Notes: generated by a model not told the origin, from the sequence alone. 64,000 bases of DNA from Metabacillus lacus (GCF_009674805.1 NZ_WKKI01000002.1:62001-126000), one strand, 5' to 3'. Positions 8,257-17,447 are shown, numbered from the stretch's first letter. A program made the numbers and translations.

Positions 8257-8382
8257 ATAACCTTCCTCCTCAAATTTTTTGTGAAGCTTGACCGATATTT
8301 CTGCATCACCTCCCTTAAAATTTATGACTAAATCCTTTCAACAAATATCGCGCACTTGGCAAAAAAGAAAGCCCCGAGGGGT

Positions 8383-8472
8383 TTAATCTTCTATTGACAT
8401 CCACAGGATAATGCAGCCACCAAAGATAAAAGTGCACATCCACATGATTGCAATTAAATTCAAAATGTCCAT
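8383..8472 (-). CDS. 29-residue single-span membrane peptide (prophage)
   Basis: ATG at 8472 shares bases with the stop of the upstream 55-residue gene (TAATG), a layout that favours translational coupling. The peptide begins MDILNLIAIMWM, is hydrophobic almost throughout and ends SIED. A short GC hairpin (CCCC/GGGG) and a T-rich stretch follow the stop. No family recognised; small phage membrane peptides can be holin-like, toxins or modulators. Support is context and hydrophobicity only. Confidence 0.4.
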   Translation of the reverse strand: MDILNLIAIMWMCTFIFGGCIILWMSIED

Positions 8473-8639
8473 TAGTGTTTCCCGGCCAGGTATTCAAGCC
8501 GTTCCTTCCGTTTTGCATTTTTTAAATATTCCACATAGAACGCTTCACCCTCATTGCCGTTTAACAGGTGAAATTCAATCAACTGAACCAAGAAGCCCTC
8601 GTCATTTAAAAGCTTCTGATATTCAGACGGTTTCTTCAT
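8472..8639 (-). CDS. small hypothetical phage protein
   Basis: A 55-residue ORF starting ATG at 8639 after GGAGGACGAAG, a strong ribosome site. It begins MKKPSEYQKLLNDEGFLVQL and ends ERLEYLAGKH, and is predicted helical. It overlaps the end of the upstream 94-residue gene by 17 bases. No known domain. Confidence 0.6.
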   Translation of the reverse strand: MKKPSEYQKLLNDEGFLVQLIEFHLLNGNEGEAFYVEYLKNAKRKERLEYLAGKH

Positions 8640-8907
8640 CTTCGTCCTCCGATTTATATTTATAAAAGACTGCTAACTCTAAACTACTGTCACCTAAAAC
8701 TTCAAACCATTCTGTTCCGCTAGTTGAATGTTTTTCAACAGAACCGCTAACATACATATCCGCAAAACTGTTAGCTGTAGCAAGAGCGGATTCTTCATTC
8801 ACATCCGAGTCAGAGTCAGTATGGAAATATATATTTATACTTGCTCCTTCCTCAATGGCTTTCCTAAGGATTTCAACTTTTTGATCAGTGCTTAAATTTT
8901 TATTCAT
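8623..8907 (-). CDS. hypothetical acidic phage protein
   Basis: 94 residues, beginning MNKNLSTDQKVEILRKAIEE and ending YKSEDEDEETV. The middle (SINIYFHTDSDSD, FADMYVSGSVEKH) is Ser/Asp-rich. I recognise no family. It follows the excisionase-like gene by three bases in the leftward operon. Confidence 0.6.
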   Translation of the reverse strand: MNKNLSTDQKVEILRKAIEEGASINIYFHTDSDSDVNEESALATANSFADMYVSGSVEKHSTSGTEWFEVLGDSSLELAVFYKYKSEDEDEETV

Positions 8908-8910
8908 TCC

Positions 8911-9102
8911 TTAAACCTCCTTTTTAAATTTATGCTGGTTAATCCAGTTGAATAGATCATCTTTATCAACCCGCTTAGTTCTGCCAATCCGAATCAATGG
9001 AAAATCCTTCTGCTCCATCAATTCGTATGCATGGCGAAGGCTGCAACCAAGAATTTCAGAAACATGCTTTGCGTTTAACAAAGATGGATATTGTTGAGCC
9101 AT
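8911..9102 (-). CDS. excisionase-like HTH protein (HTH_17/MerR-type)
   Basis: 63 residues forming a single winged-helix DNA-binding domain: LLNAKHVSEILGCSLRHAYE, then FPLIRIGRTKRVDKDDLFNW. This is the excisionase/HTH_17 pattern. It is the first gene of the leftward operon, immediately beyond the operator cluster and divergent from the repressor, the place of xis or cro in temperate phages. It may assist integrase in excision or regulate the early promoter. Confidence 0.8.
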   Translation of the reverse strand: MAQQYPSLLNAKHVSEILGCSLRHAYELMEQKDFPLIRIGRTKRVDKDDLFNWINQHKFKKEV

Positions 9103-9118
9103 TGTTCACATCCTTTCT

Positions 9119-9332
9119 GTTGTCTGATGGACAACTAAGATTGAAAATTTTTTTGTTGACCGCGTTTTGTTGTCCTGTAGCCAACTTATGATTTTATATT
9201 AATGCATGTTATGCAATAGGTCAACACCTTTTTATATTTTTTAATTAATTTGCATACATTGTTGCTTAATGGTCAACAATATACCCGTATTCAGTATGTT
9301 ATTGTTATCTTGAGAGTTGTCCCGAAGGACAA
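9119..9332. promoter_or_regulatory. lysogeny-switch region with clustered 17-bp operator-like sites
   Basis: Between the divergent repressor and excisionase-like genes I see repeated 17-mers with GTTG/CAAC ends. They are GTTGTCTGATGGACAAC (9119-9135), GTTGTCCTGTAGCCAAC (9169-9185), the complement of GTTGACCATTAAGCAAC (9261-9277) and GTTGTCCCGAAGGACAA (9316-9332), plus half-like sites GTTGACC near 9155 and GGTCAAC at 9219. Consensus is about GTTGTCCnGWWGGACAAC with dyad symmetry. The last site lies 14 bases before the repressor start codon, which suits autoregulation. The repressor's binding to them is inferred. Confidence 0.6.
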
Positions 9333-9345
9333 AGGAGGAGTGGGT

Positions 9346-9714
9346 TTGAGTTATTTAGGCCGTAGATTGAAGGAACTTAGGCAAGGGAGTGGTCTGTCCT
9401 TACGAGAACTAGGTGAAAGAATAAATATGAATTACAGCCATCTGTCCAGACTTGAGAACGGGCAGAAAATACCAAGTTTAGAAACAATTGAATTGTTAGC
9501 CAAGTTTTTTGAAGTTAAGGCGAGTTATTTATTAGGAGAAGTGGACACATACGAATTTAACGAAGATGAAGAAGATTTTGTGAAGGATCTGGACCTTTCA
9601 TTGAAAGAAGTACAAGAAAAATACAATATAACCTTTGAGGGTAAACCAGTGACCGATGAAGAATTAAAAGACATACTGACGTACCTTAAAGTGAAACGAG
9701 ACATAAAAAAATAA
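9346..9714 (+). CDS. XRE-family phage repressor (CI-like)
   Basis: I choose TTG at 9346 (LSYLGRRLKELRQGSGLSL) because AAAGGAGGAGTGGGT precedes it; an upstream ATG at 9250 would run through the operator region. The 122-residue product has an N-terminal XRE helix-turn-helix (LSLRELGERINMNYSHLSRL, about residues 14-33), then PSLETIELLAKFFEV and an acidic C-terminus. There is no peptidase S24 domain, so self-cleavage is not expected. It faces the leftward early genes across the operator cluster and is likely the lysogeny repressor. Confidence 0.85.
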   Translation: MSYLGRRLKELRQGSGLSLRELGERINMNYSHLSRLENGQKIPSLETIELLAKFFEVKASYLLGEVDTYEFNEDEEDFVKDLDLSLKEVQEKYNITFEGKPVTDEELKDILTYLKVKRDIKK

Positions 9715-9741
9715 CTACCCTTTGGGGGTAGTAAGTTTTTT
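9714..9741 (+). terminator. intrinsic terminator after the repressor
   Basis: ACTACCC and GGGTAGT form a stem with a TTTGG loop, followed by AAG and a run of six T. It begins at the last base of the repressor stop codon. The same bases encode the end of a possible antisense mini-ORF. Confidence 0.7.
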
Positions 9742-9804
9742 CTCTTCTTTTTTTATTATTTTAGCAAGTATTTGTTCTAATTTAATTTCTTTTTTAGCCA
9801 ACAC
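9715..9804 (-). CDS. possible 29-residue Lys-rich peptide, antisense between two regulators
   Basis: GTG at 9804 is preceded by AAGGAG with seven-base spacing. The frame reads M-LAKKEIKLEQILAKIIKK and then a Glu/Lys tail ending TTPKG, a short amphipathic helix. It lies opposite the leader of the second XRE gene, and its stop falls in the repressor terminator. No homology known to me. It may be chance in an AT-rich leader. Confidence 0.3.
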   Translation of the reverse strand: MLAKKEIKLEQILAKIIKKEEKKLTTPKG

Positions 9805-9847
9805 GATCCAACTCCTTAGCTATTTTAATGTAGGGGAATGGTGTCTT

Positions 9848-10081
9848 TTGACGGTCAAAGTCGGAAGGTGCCTGCTTCGAGATATCCTTAAAGATCAGGG
9901 CATTAGCATACAACAGTTAGCGAACCGTCTTGGCGTCTCAAGACAACAGGTAAGCAAATATGTGAACGACAAGAAGAAAATGTCGTTTGAAACCGCTCTA
10001 AATGTTGCTGCTGTGCTAAATGTTAGTGTTTTGGAACTATACGAAATAATTGAAGTAGGTATCAAAAATGGTAGGCAATAA
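9848..10081 (+). CDS. second XRE-family HTH protein
   Basis: Start TTG at 9848 (LTVKVGRCLLRDILKDQG) is favoured by AGGGGA upstream and by the domain boundary; the frame is open much further upstream but without a ribosome site. 77 residues: a single XRE helix-turn-helix (ISIQQLANRLGVSRQQVSKY) followed by MSFETALNVAAVLNVSVLEL. Likely Cro-like or a lysogeny accessory regulator. It sits between the repressor and the integrase, in the same direction. Confidence 0.7.
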   Translation: MTVKVGRCLLRDILKDQGISIQQLANRLGVSRQQVSKYVNDKKKMSFETALNVAAVLNVSVLELYEIIEVGIKNGRQ

Positions 10082-10172
10082 GCCTATCATCGACTATACC
10101 GCACCCTTTAGGTCTCGGATATAACGATATAGATATATAGTACCACCTATGTAAATTTAAGTAAGTCGAAAT

Positions 10173-10224
10173 TTGTCAAATAACTAAAAATTTTTATATA
10201 ATTTAAAATGAGAACAATCGTTCG
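10173..10224 (+). promoter_or_regulatory. integrase promoter with LexA (DinR) box
   Basis: TTGTCA at 10173-10178 and TATAAT at 10197-10202 are 18 bases apart, a good sigma-A promoter. AGAACAATCGTTCG at 10211-10224 contains a perfect GAAC-N4-GTTC dyad, the core of the Bacillus LexA/SOS box, about at the transcription start. LexA bound there would block initiation, so the integrase would rise during DNA damage. Confidence 0.6.
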
Positions 10225-10292
10225 TAAGTTATGGTGCAATTGTATCATTTGAACTGGAAATTTTCAAACAATATTTAGGAGGAAATACAACT

Positions 10293-11426
10293 GTGAAAGG
10301 CAGCATCCGAAAAAGAGGGAACAAATATCAATATCGTTTTCATGTGCGCGATCCCATCACCAATAAAAGAAAAGAAATTTCTAAAGGTGGATTTGATAAG
10401 GAGAAAGAAGCCGAAAAAGCAATGGTGCTGGCTATGGCCGATTATGAAAGAGGTATGCTTGATCTAAGTGGGAAGTTCACCTTTCAGCAGCTTGCAGAGC
10501 TTTGGCTGGATGATAAAGAAGGGAACGTGAGGGAAAGCACTCTATACTCCTATAAACGGGCCCTGAACGCCAGGATCATGCCCACATTCGGTCAACTTGA
10601 TATCAAAAGCATAAAACCCTTACAAATCCACAATTATTATCAGAAGCTTAAAAATGAGGGTGCAGCTAAACGATATATTTCTTATATAGGCACAATACTC
10701 GGATCAATATTCAAAAAAGGTGTTTCTTTGGAACTGATTTATAAAAATCCTGTGCAAGATGTAGACAAGCCTAAAATGCAAAAGAATAAACAAAAAAGCT
10801 GGACCGCCGAACAAGCAATTGAATTTCTGAAAGTTGCTCGGGCCAGGTCGGATTATTATCTAGCTTATTACCTTGCTTTACTTACAGGAATGAGAATCGG
10901 TGAGGTCTTAGGCCTGCATTGGTCGGATATAGACTTTGAAAAGAGGATGATACATGTTCAGCACACTCTGACTTTGAATGAAGGCAAATATGTAATAGGT
11001 CCGGTCAAAACGGAATCATCGGAGAGGCATATTCCGGTGAGCGCCAATTTGCTTAATCAATTAATAGAACATAAACAAACCAGTAGGAATACTTCAGAGG
11101 ATTTAGTTTTTCGCACAAAAAAGGGGAAATTGGTTGTTCCTTACACACTCAGGTACATGATGAAACAGTTGTGTGAGGAGTTAGATCTTCCCTATATTAG
11201 ATTTCACGACATAAGAAGAACCCACACTTCCATCTTAATTGATGAAGGCGTGAGTCCAAAAGTAGTGTCACAAAGGTTGGGCCATAGTGACGTTTCTATT
11301 ACACTTAATATTTATACAGATGTCTTTGATCAACGTCAAGTGGAAGCGACAGACAAAATTGATGAAATATTATCTGGTGGGCAAAGTGTGGTCAAAGAGA
11401 AAAATGAAGGCGGCAAAAGCCCATAG
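10293..11426 (+). CDS. int: tyrosine-family phage integrase
   Basis: 377 residues from GTG after TAGGAGG. The N-terminus (GSIRKRGNKYQYRF, then KEISKGGFDKEKEAEKAM) is the arm-type DNA-binding domain of Tn916/phage integrases. A SAM-like core-binding domain follows (FTFQQLAELWLDD). The catalytic domain has Arg in LTGMRIGEVLG (about 200), HDIRRTHTSIL (about 304), LGHSD and the nucleophile Tyr in LNIYTDV (about 340). It catalyses phage integration and excision. It is the last prophage gene before the chromosomal ylbM, so the attachment site should lie in the next 100 bases. Confidence 0.95.
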   Translation: MKGSIRKRGNKYQYRFHVRDPITNKRKEISKGGFDKEKEAEKAMVLAMADYERGMLDLSGKFTFQQLAELWLDDKEGNVRESTLYSYKRALNARIMPTFGQLDIKSIKPLQIHNYYQKLKNEGAAKRYISYIGTILGSIFKKGVSLELIYKNPVQDVDKPKMQKNKQKSWTAEQAIEFLKVARARSDYYLAYYLALLTGMRIGEVLGLHWSDIDFEKRMIHVQHTLTLNEGKYVIGPVKTESSERHIPVSANLLNQLIEHKQTSRNTSEDLVFRTKKGKLVVPYTLRYMMKQLCEELDLPYIRFHDIRRTHTSILIDEGVSPKVVSQRLGHSDVSITLNIYTDVFDQRQVEATDKIDEILSGGQSVVKEKNEGGKSP

Positions 11427-11446
11427 ATAAAAGGGTTTATCACCAT

Positions 11447-11477
11447 TTATAGTGTAATTTTTTTCTTTACACTATAA
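11447..11477. other. inverted repeat after integrase; terminator or attachment-site region
   Basis: TTATAGTGTAA (11447-11457) and TTACACTATAA (11467-11477) are perfect 11-bp complements around a T-rich loop. The element sits between int and ylbM, where the prophage/chromosome junction must be. It may be the int terminator. The core att sequence cannot be fixed because the other end of the prophage is outside the window. Confidence 0.5.
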
Positions 11478-11543
11478 TGTAGGCAACAATACATACACTT
11501 TACCACGTTTTGTCCAAAAAACAAACTATAGAGGATGGGAATC

Positions 11544-12773
11544 GTGAGAGCAGTTGGAATTGTAGTTGAATATAACCCTTTTCACAATGGACACCTATAT
11601 CATGTTACTGAAAGCAAGCGTGCTGCAAAGGCTGATGTGGTCATCGCCGTAATGAGCGGAAACTTTCTTCAAAGGGGCGAGCCTGCTCTTGTATCAAAAT
11701 GGAACAGAACCAAAATGGCTTTGGAAGGAGGTGTAGATCTCGTGGTTGAACTGCCTTATGCCTATGCCACGCAAAAGGCTGAAAGCTTTGCAAACGGAGC
11801 CATTTCAATTTTAGAAGCCTTAAAATGCACCAGCTTTTGTTTCGGGAGCGAAAATGGAGATATATCAAGCTTCACAGGTGCATTGAATGCGCTGAAAAAA
11901 CACCAGCAGGAGTATGACAGCGCAATAAAAGGGTTTTTGAAAGAGGGCTTCAGCTACCCAAAATCCCTTTCACTGGCCTATAAAGAGACGGCAGGCACAG
12001 CTGTTTCCCTGGATTTATCCAAACCTAATAATATTCTCGGCTATCATTACGTGAAGGCGGCAGCTGGGCAGGAGGCTTCCATTGAACCTCAAACTATTGT
12101 GAGAACTTCAGCCGGATATCATGATGAAGAGTTGCCGGACTGTTCTATCGCTAGTGCGACAAGCATTCGAAAAGCGATCTTTTCAGATGGAAGCAGCGAC
12201 ATTTCACAGTATGTCCCGAAAAGTACGGAAGCCCTGCTGTCAGAATATCGGGAGGAATTTCGCGGCTATCATAATTGGGAAAGCTATTTCCACCTATTAA
12301 AATATATGGTTTCAACCCTCTCACAGGAGGAATTGAGACAAATATACGAAGTGGAAGAAGGACTTGAAAACCGAATTAATCAAACTATTTATTCTGCAGA
12401 AAACTTTCATGAATGGATGAACAAGATGAAGACTAAGCGCTATACCTGGACAAGACTTCAGCGTTTAAGCACACATCTTCTTACTAAAACTACAAAGCAG
12501 CAGATGAAAAACATTCCTGAAAAGGCCCCGTATATCAGGCTGCTCGGGATGAGCAAAGAGGGACAGGCCTATTTGTCTGCCATCAAGAAAAGCATGACTG
12601 TACCTGTTATTTCAAAGCTGTCTGCATTTCAGCATCCTATGCTTGAGCTTGATAAAAAGGCCGGCAATGTTTATGCTTCCATTTTCCCCGAAGATGTCAG
12701 AGTAAGCATGCATCATCAGGAATATAGCACACCTCCTTTAAGGTACAACAGAGTGAGCAGCACCTATGAATAA
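11544..12773 (+). CDS. tmcAL: tRNA(Met) cytidine acetate ligase TmcAL (YlbM)
   Basis: Start at GTG 11544 is favoured by AGAGGATGG upstream and by the family N-terminus (VRAVGIVVEYNPFHNGH). 409 residues, close to B. subtilis YlbM. NPFHNGHLYH carries the HxGH nucleotidyltransferase motif, and VVIAVMSGNFLQRGEPAL and the SIRKAI region match the family. TmcAL uses ATP and acetate to make N4-acetylcytidine at the wobble base of elongator tRNA-Met. It is divergent from the missing ylbN-rpmF; the prophage has entered its upstream side. Confidence 0.92.
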   Translation: MRAVGIVVEYNPFHNGHLYHVTESKRAAKADVVIAVMSGNFLQRGEPALVSKWNRTKMALEGGVDLVVELPYAYATQKAESFANGAISILEALKCTSFCFGSENGDISSFTGALNALKKHQQEYDSAIKGFLKEGFSYPKSLSLAYKETAGTAVSLDLSKPNNILGYHYVKAAAGQEASIEPQTIVRTSAGYHDEELPDCSIASATSIRKAIFSDGSSDISQYVPKSTEALLSEYREEFRGYHNWESYFHLLKYMVSTLSQEELRQIYEVEEGLENRINQTIYSAENFHEWMNKMKTKRYTWTRLQRLSTHLLTKTTKQQMKNIPEKAPYIRLLGMSKEGQAYLSAIKKSMTVPVISKLSAFQHPMLELDKKAGNVYASIFPEDVRVSMHHQEYSTPPLRYNRVSSTYE

Positions 12774-12836
12774 CATGAAACGTGTCAGAAATTAGAAAAA
12801 TCGTCAGTGCAGACATTGCGTATTAAATATAATGCT

Positions 12837-12878
12837 AAAAACCCCTTCTTCAGCTGTTATGTGAAAAGGGGTTTTTTT
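12837..12878. terminator. bidirectional terminator between tmcAL and ylbL
   Basis: AAAACCCCTT and AAGGGGTTTT pair around an 18-base loop, with T-runs on both strands. It serves the convergent tmcAL and ylbL operons. Confidence 0.8.
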
Positions 12879-12891
12879 ATGCACGCCATGC

Positions 12892-13914
12892 TTATTGATG
12901 CTTCTTCATAAGGAAGTGCAGCGCATCGTCAAAGGTATCAACAGGTACGACCTTCATCTTTGTATCAATATCCCTTGCTGCCTCTATCGCAATTTCATAG
13001 TTAGATCTGCTTTTTCCTTTTTCATTAGGTGCAAAAAAGATACTTGCACCGGCTTTATCAGCAGCAACAATCTTTTGCGAGATTCCTCCGATTGGACCAA
13101 CTTCTCCGTTCGAATTGATGGTTCCTGTTCCTGCTATTTTCTGCCCTTTCGTGATATCTTCTTCAACGAGCTGATTATAAATTTCCAAACTCATCATCAG
13201 TCCTGCTGATGGGCCGCCTATATCCTCTGTCTTTAATGTCACTTTAGGATCTACAACTACTTCACTGTCCGTCACAAGTGAGATCCCGACACCAGCTCTT
13301 TCAGGGTCGTTTGGAAACGGGGCAAGCGTGAGCGATACGGTATTTTCCTTTCCATCCCTTTTATAAGTGACCGCTACTTCATCACCCGCACTTTTTTCCC
13401 CTACATACGCAATAAATTCCTCTGCTGTAGTGAGCTCTTTATCATCTGCTTTGAAGACCCTGTCTCCAGCTTTTAATTTACCTTCACCAGGCATCCCTTC
13501 CATAACAAATGTAATATATACACCTTGATGCCGGTATTCCACCTTTTTTCCCGCTTTTGTATAAGCTATAGCAATTGCAGCATCCTGAGAGGTTTCCATT
13601 AAGTGTATCTGACGAGTCAGATATTCAGCGTCACTTTCGCCTTCCTGTTTTACCTGAGCAACAGGAAAGATTTCATGGTATTTATTAAATTGTGCACTCA
13701 GGTAGGTGAAAGGATTTGCCCGGCCAATTCTTACCGTTGTCAGTGAAAAGCTTCCTTCCTCTTCATAGCCGTTTTCAACCTCCACAATCGGTTCCAGCTC
13801 TGTAGCCATTCCCGGCCTTGTCACGTAATAAGGGAGTTTTATAAAATTAATGATGATGATGATAATGATTGCAATCATTAACGGCCTAAATATGCCGTTA
13901 CTCTTTCTTCTCAT
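12892..13914 (-). CDS. ylbL: YlbL: membrane-anchored PDZ/Lon-like serine protease
   Basis: 340 residues. One N-terminal membrane segment (LMIAIIIIIIINFI), a PDZ domain (GEGKLKAGDRVFKADDKELT, about 155-175) and a Lon-type protease domain with the catalytic Ser in DIGGPSAGLMMSLEIY and Lys in QKIVAADKAGA. The protein acts at the outer face of the membrane; B. subtilis YlbL helps clear the SOS division inhibitor YneA together with CtpA. It begins inside the end of ylbK after GGAAGGAG, so the two genes are coupled. Confidence 0.92.
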   Translation of the reverse strand: MRRKSNGIFRPLMIAIIIIIIINFIKLPYYVTRPGMATELEPIVEVENGYEEEGSFSLTTVRIGRANPFTYLSAQFNKYHEIFPVAQVKQEGESDAEYLTRQIHLMETSQDAAIAIAYTKAGKKVEYRHQGVYITFVMEGMPGEGKLKAGDRVFKADDKELTTAEEFIAYVGEKSAGDEVAVTYKRDGKENTVSLTLAPFPNDPERAGVGISLVTDSEVVVDPKVTLKTEDIGGPSAGLMMSLEIYNQLVEEDITKGQKIAGTGTINSNGEVGPIGGISQKIVAADKAGASIFFAPNEKGKSRSNYEIAIEAARDIDTKMKVVPVDTFDDALHFLMKKHQ

Positions 13915-14704
13915 GGTTGTGCGACTCCTTCCAGCGCTTCAAAAGCTCCTCTATTTTAGGGAGCTGCTTTTTTGTTTCTTCTTCGCCAATATAAATAATT
14001 TCCATCAGATTAGTAAAAGCCCTGGAACTAAAATGTTCTACATGGGGACGAATCATAATATCAGAAGCAATTTCACGGTGATGAACTAGTTCATCCTGCA
14101 TAATATCAAGGCTTTGCATAATCACGTCAAATATGCTGGAAATTTCCTCAGTACGTTTCACCTGTGCCACATCTACCGCAATCACGATATCGGCTCCCAT
14201 CTCTCTCACAACTGATACAGGAACCCTGTCAACGACACCGCCGTCTACTAAAAGCCTGCCATCAATTGTTTCCGGTACAAATATACCGGGAATTGAAATG
14301 CTTGCCCTGACAGCATCTGCTATAGAGCCAGTTTGAAATACAACTTTTTTTCCGGCTTTTAAATCTGTCGCCACAATTGCGACTGGAATATCAAGTTCTT
14401 CAATTTTTTTTTGATAAGTAAATATCCTGATCAAATCCTTGACCCGGTTTCCAGCAACAAACCCCATTTTTGGGACTGTAAAATCAAGATAATACTTTCG
14501 TTTAAATGCCCCGGCAAGCTGATAGAGCCTGCCAATGTCCTGGCCTGCACCATAGAAACTTGCCACAAGTGCGCCCATGCTGCTCCCAGCTATCATGGAT
14601 ACAGGTATACCGGCATCCTTCAAAACTTTTAAAACGCCCAGGTGGGCAAATCCCCTTGCTCCTCCCGAGCCTAGTGCAAGCCCTATCTTTGGTTCAATAT
14701 CCAA
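13898..14704 (-). CDS. ylbK: YlbK: patatin-like phospholipase
   Basis: TTG at 14704 is chosen because AAAGGAGGGCTCTCC precedes it and the protein then begins LDIEPKIGLALGSGGARGF. 268 residues. The oxyanion loop GSGGARGFAHLGVL and the nucleophile GSSMGAL are near the N-terminus, and the Asp of the dyad is in LLVDGGVVDRVP. A predicted Ser-Asp lipid acyl hydrolase of the RssA type; substrate unknown. Co-transcribed with ylbL, as in B. subtilis. Confidence 0.9.
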   Translation of the reverse strand: MDIEPKIGLALGSGGARGFAHLGVLKVLKDAGIPVSMIAGSSMGALVASFYGAGQDIGRLYQLAGAFKRKYYLDFTVPKMGFVAGNRVKDLIRIFTYQKKIEELDIPVAIVATDLKAGKKVVFQTGSIADAVRASISIPGIFVPETIDGRLLVDGGVVDRVPVSVVREMGADIVIAVDVAQVKRTEEISSIFDVIMQSLDIMQDELVHHREIASDIMIRPHVEHFSSRAFTNLMEIIYIGEEETKKQLPKIEELLKRWKESHNHEKKE

Positions 14705-14868
14705 GGAGAGCCCTCCTTTAATTGTGAATGTATACGACATTCTTATGGTCTAAAATGACCCCCTATTCTCGTATATTGAATTAATAAGGATTGTCCTGCA
14801 CTTGAATATGCTTATTCTACCATTGAATCCTTGACTATGTATAGAAACGGAGCCGACTAGGAGGAACT

Positions 14869-16092
14869 ATGTTAACTTCATCAAAGCTCAGAACCCTATT
14901 ACTTACTTTTATTATTTCTTTTCTGACCGTTAATATTATGTTACATCCGCAGATTTCCTTTGACGCTTCTAAAGCTGGTCTGAATTTGTGGTGGGAAATT
15001 GTGTTCCCTTCACTGCTCCCGTTCTTCATTGTTTCAGAGCTTTTGATCGGTTTTGGAGTAGTTAAATTTATAGGTGTGCTGCTTGAGCCATTGATGCGGC
15101 CTGTTTTCAAAGTTCCTGGTGTTGGAGGGTTTGTATGGGCAATGGGAATGGCTTCAGGTTTTCCTGCAGGTGCAAAGCTGACAGCCAGGCTTCGGCAGGA
15201 ACAGCAGCTATCCAAAATAGAAGCGGAAAGGCTTGTTTCTTTCACAAACTCATCAAATCCGCTCTTTATCTTTGGAGCTGTAGCCGTAGGATTCTTTCAC
15301 GATGAAACATTAGGAATTCTGCTTGCAGCCGCCCATTATTTAGGAAACATTTGTGTAGGACTAACGATGAGATTTTACGGCCGGGACGATCAGGAAAGCC
15401 ATTACCTCAGAAACAAAAATAAGTTCCCTTCACTGATAGAAGCCTTCAGGGAAATGCATAGAACAAGAATAAAAGAAAACAGACCGCTTGGAAAACTGCT
15501 TGGAGATGCAGTTATTTCATCTATACAGTCCCTTTTGATGATAGGCGGTTTTATTATTCTTTTTTCTGTTTTCAATCGCCTTCTAGCTGTGATTCAGCTT
15601 ACAGATCTTGCCGGTGCTGCAGCTGCCCTGCTGCTAAGTACCTTTAGCATACCTGCTGAACTCAGCATTCCGCTGATTTCAGGTTTATTTGAAACAACAT
15701 TAGGTAATCAGCTCACAAGCCAAGTAAGTGCAGAGCTTATGCATAAAGGAATTATTGCAAGCTTCATTTTGGCTTTCAGCGGCTTTTCGATTCACGCACA
15801 GGTGGCAAGCATCCTGGCTCCTACAGATATTAGATTTCAGCCGTTTTTTTACGCCCGGATTCTTCAGGGACTGTACTCTTCTGTTTTTGCTTTTTTGCTA
15901 TGGGATCCCTTGTACGAAGGTCTTCAAGCAGGCTCAAGCAATACAATTCCGGCATTTTCAATGTTCGCACAGCAAACATGGGCTGTTTCCTATTGGGAGA
16001 TGTTATCGCACCTGGGGCCTTCCATCACCATTCTGTCTCTCCTTGTTTACATTATTGTCTATGCTCTTAGAATGGACAGAAAACCTGTCTGA
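14869..16092 (+). CDS. ylbJ: YlbJ: sporulation integral membrane protein
   Basis: 407 residues with about eight to ten membrane segments and two nucleoside-recognition (Gate) type repeats: WEIVFPSLLPFFIVSELLI near the N-terminus, the conserved GMASGFPAGAKL, and LVSFTNSSNPLFIFGAVAVG. In B. subtilis ylbJ is made in the mother cell under sigma-E and is needed for heat-resistant spores. It starts after AGGAGGAACT. I could not settle a sigma-E promoter in the 160 bases upstream. Confidence 0.92.
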   Translation: MLTSSKLRTLLLTFIISFLTVNIMLHPQISFDASKAGLNLWWEIVFPSLLPFFIVSELLIGFGVVKFIGVLLEPLMRPVFKVPGVGGFVWAMGMASGFPAGAKLTARLRQEQQLSKIEAERLVSFTNSSNPLFIFGAVAVGFFHDETLGILLAAAHYLGNICVGLTMRFYGRDDQESHYLRNKNKFPSLIEAFREMHRTRIKENRPLGKLLGDAVISSIQSLLMIGGFIILFSVFNRLLAVIQLTDLAGAAAALLLSTFSIPAELSIPLISGLFETTLGNQLTSQVSAELMHKGIIASFILAFSGFSIHAQVASILAPTDIRFQPFFYARILQGLYSSVFAFLLWDPLYEGLQAGSSNTIPAFSMFAQQTWAVSYWEMLSHLGPSITILSLLVYIIVYALRMDRKPV

Positions 16093-16206
16093 ATTTAACA
16101 GCTTTATGACAGGTACACATGATGATCAGAATGTAACAAAAAAAAGTGATGTAACATACATGGAATGATGCTGGACCCTGCTTGAGGCCGAGGGCTATAG
16201 GCTATG

Positions 16207-16244
16207 AAAAAACAGCACTGGATATATATCCAATGCTGTTTTTC
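16207..16244. terminator. bidirectional terminator between ylbJ and coaD
   Basis: AAAAACAGCA and TGCTGTTTTT pair, and the inner TGGATAT/ATATCCA extends the stem. It is flanked by A- and T-runs and lies between convergent genes. Confidence 0.8.
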
Positions 16245-16282
16245 ATCTATCTAGTATTATGGTCAACTAAACTGAGAGGTTG

Positions 16283-17340
<1,058 letters not shown>

Positions 17341-17447
17341 CTATTATTCACCACAGCTTTACATTATTCCTGTATTTTCGCATCCATAATACTAACACAG
17401 CTGCCTTTTCAATACAACAAATCAAGAGAATATAAAAATTTTTCAAT

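Noticed and set aside
8315-8518. 67-codon minus-strand ORF
   Set aside because: Out of frame with the two better-supported small genes at 8383-8639, which have a strong ribosome site and a coupled start.
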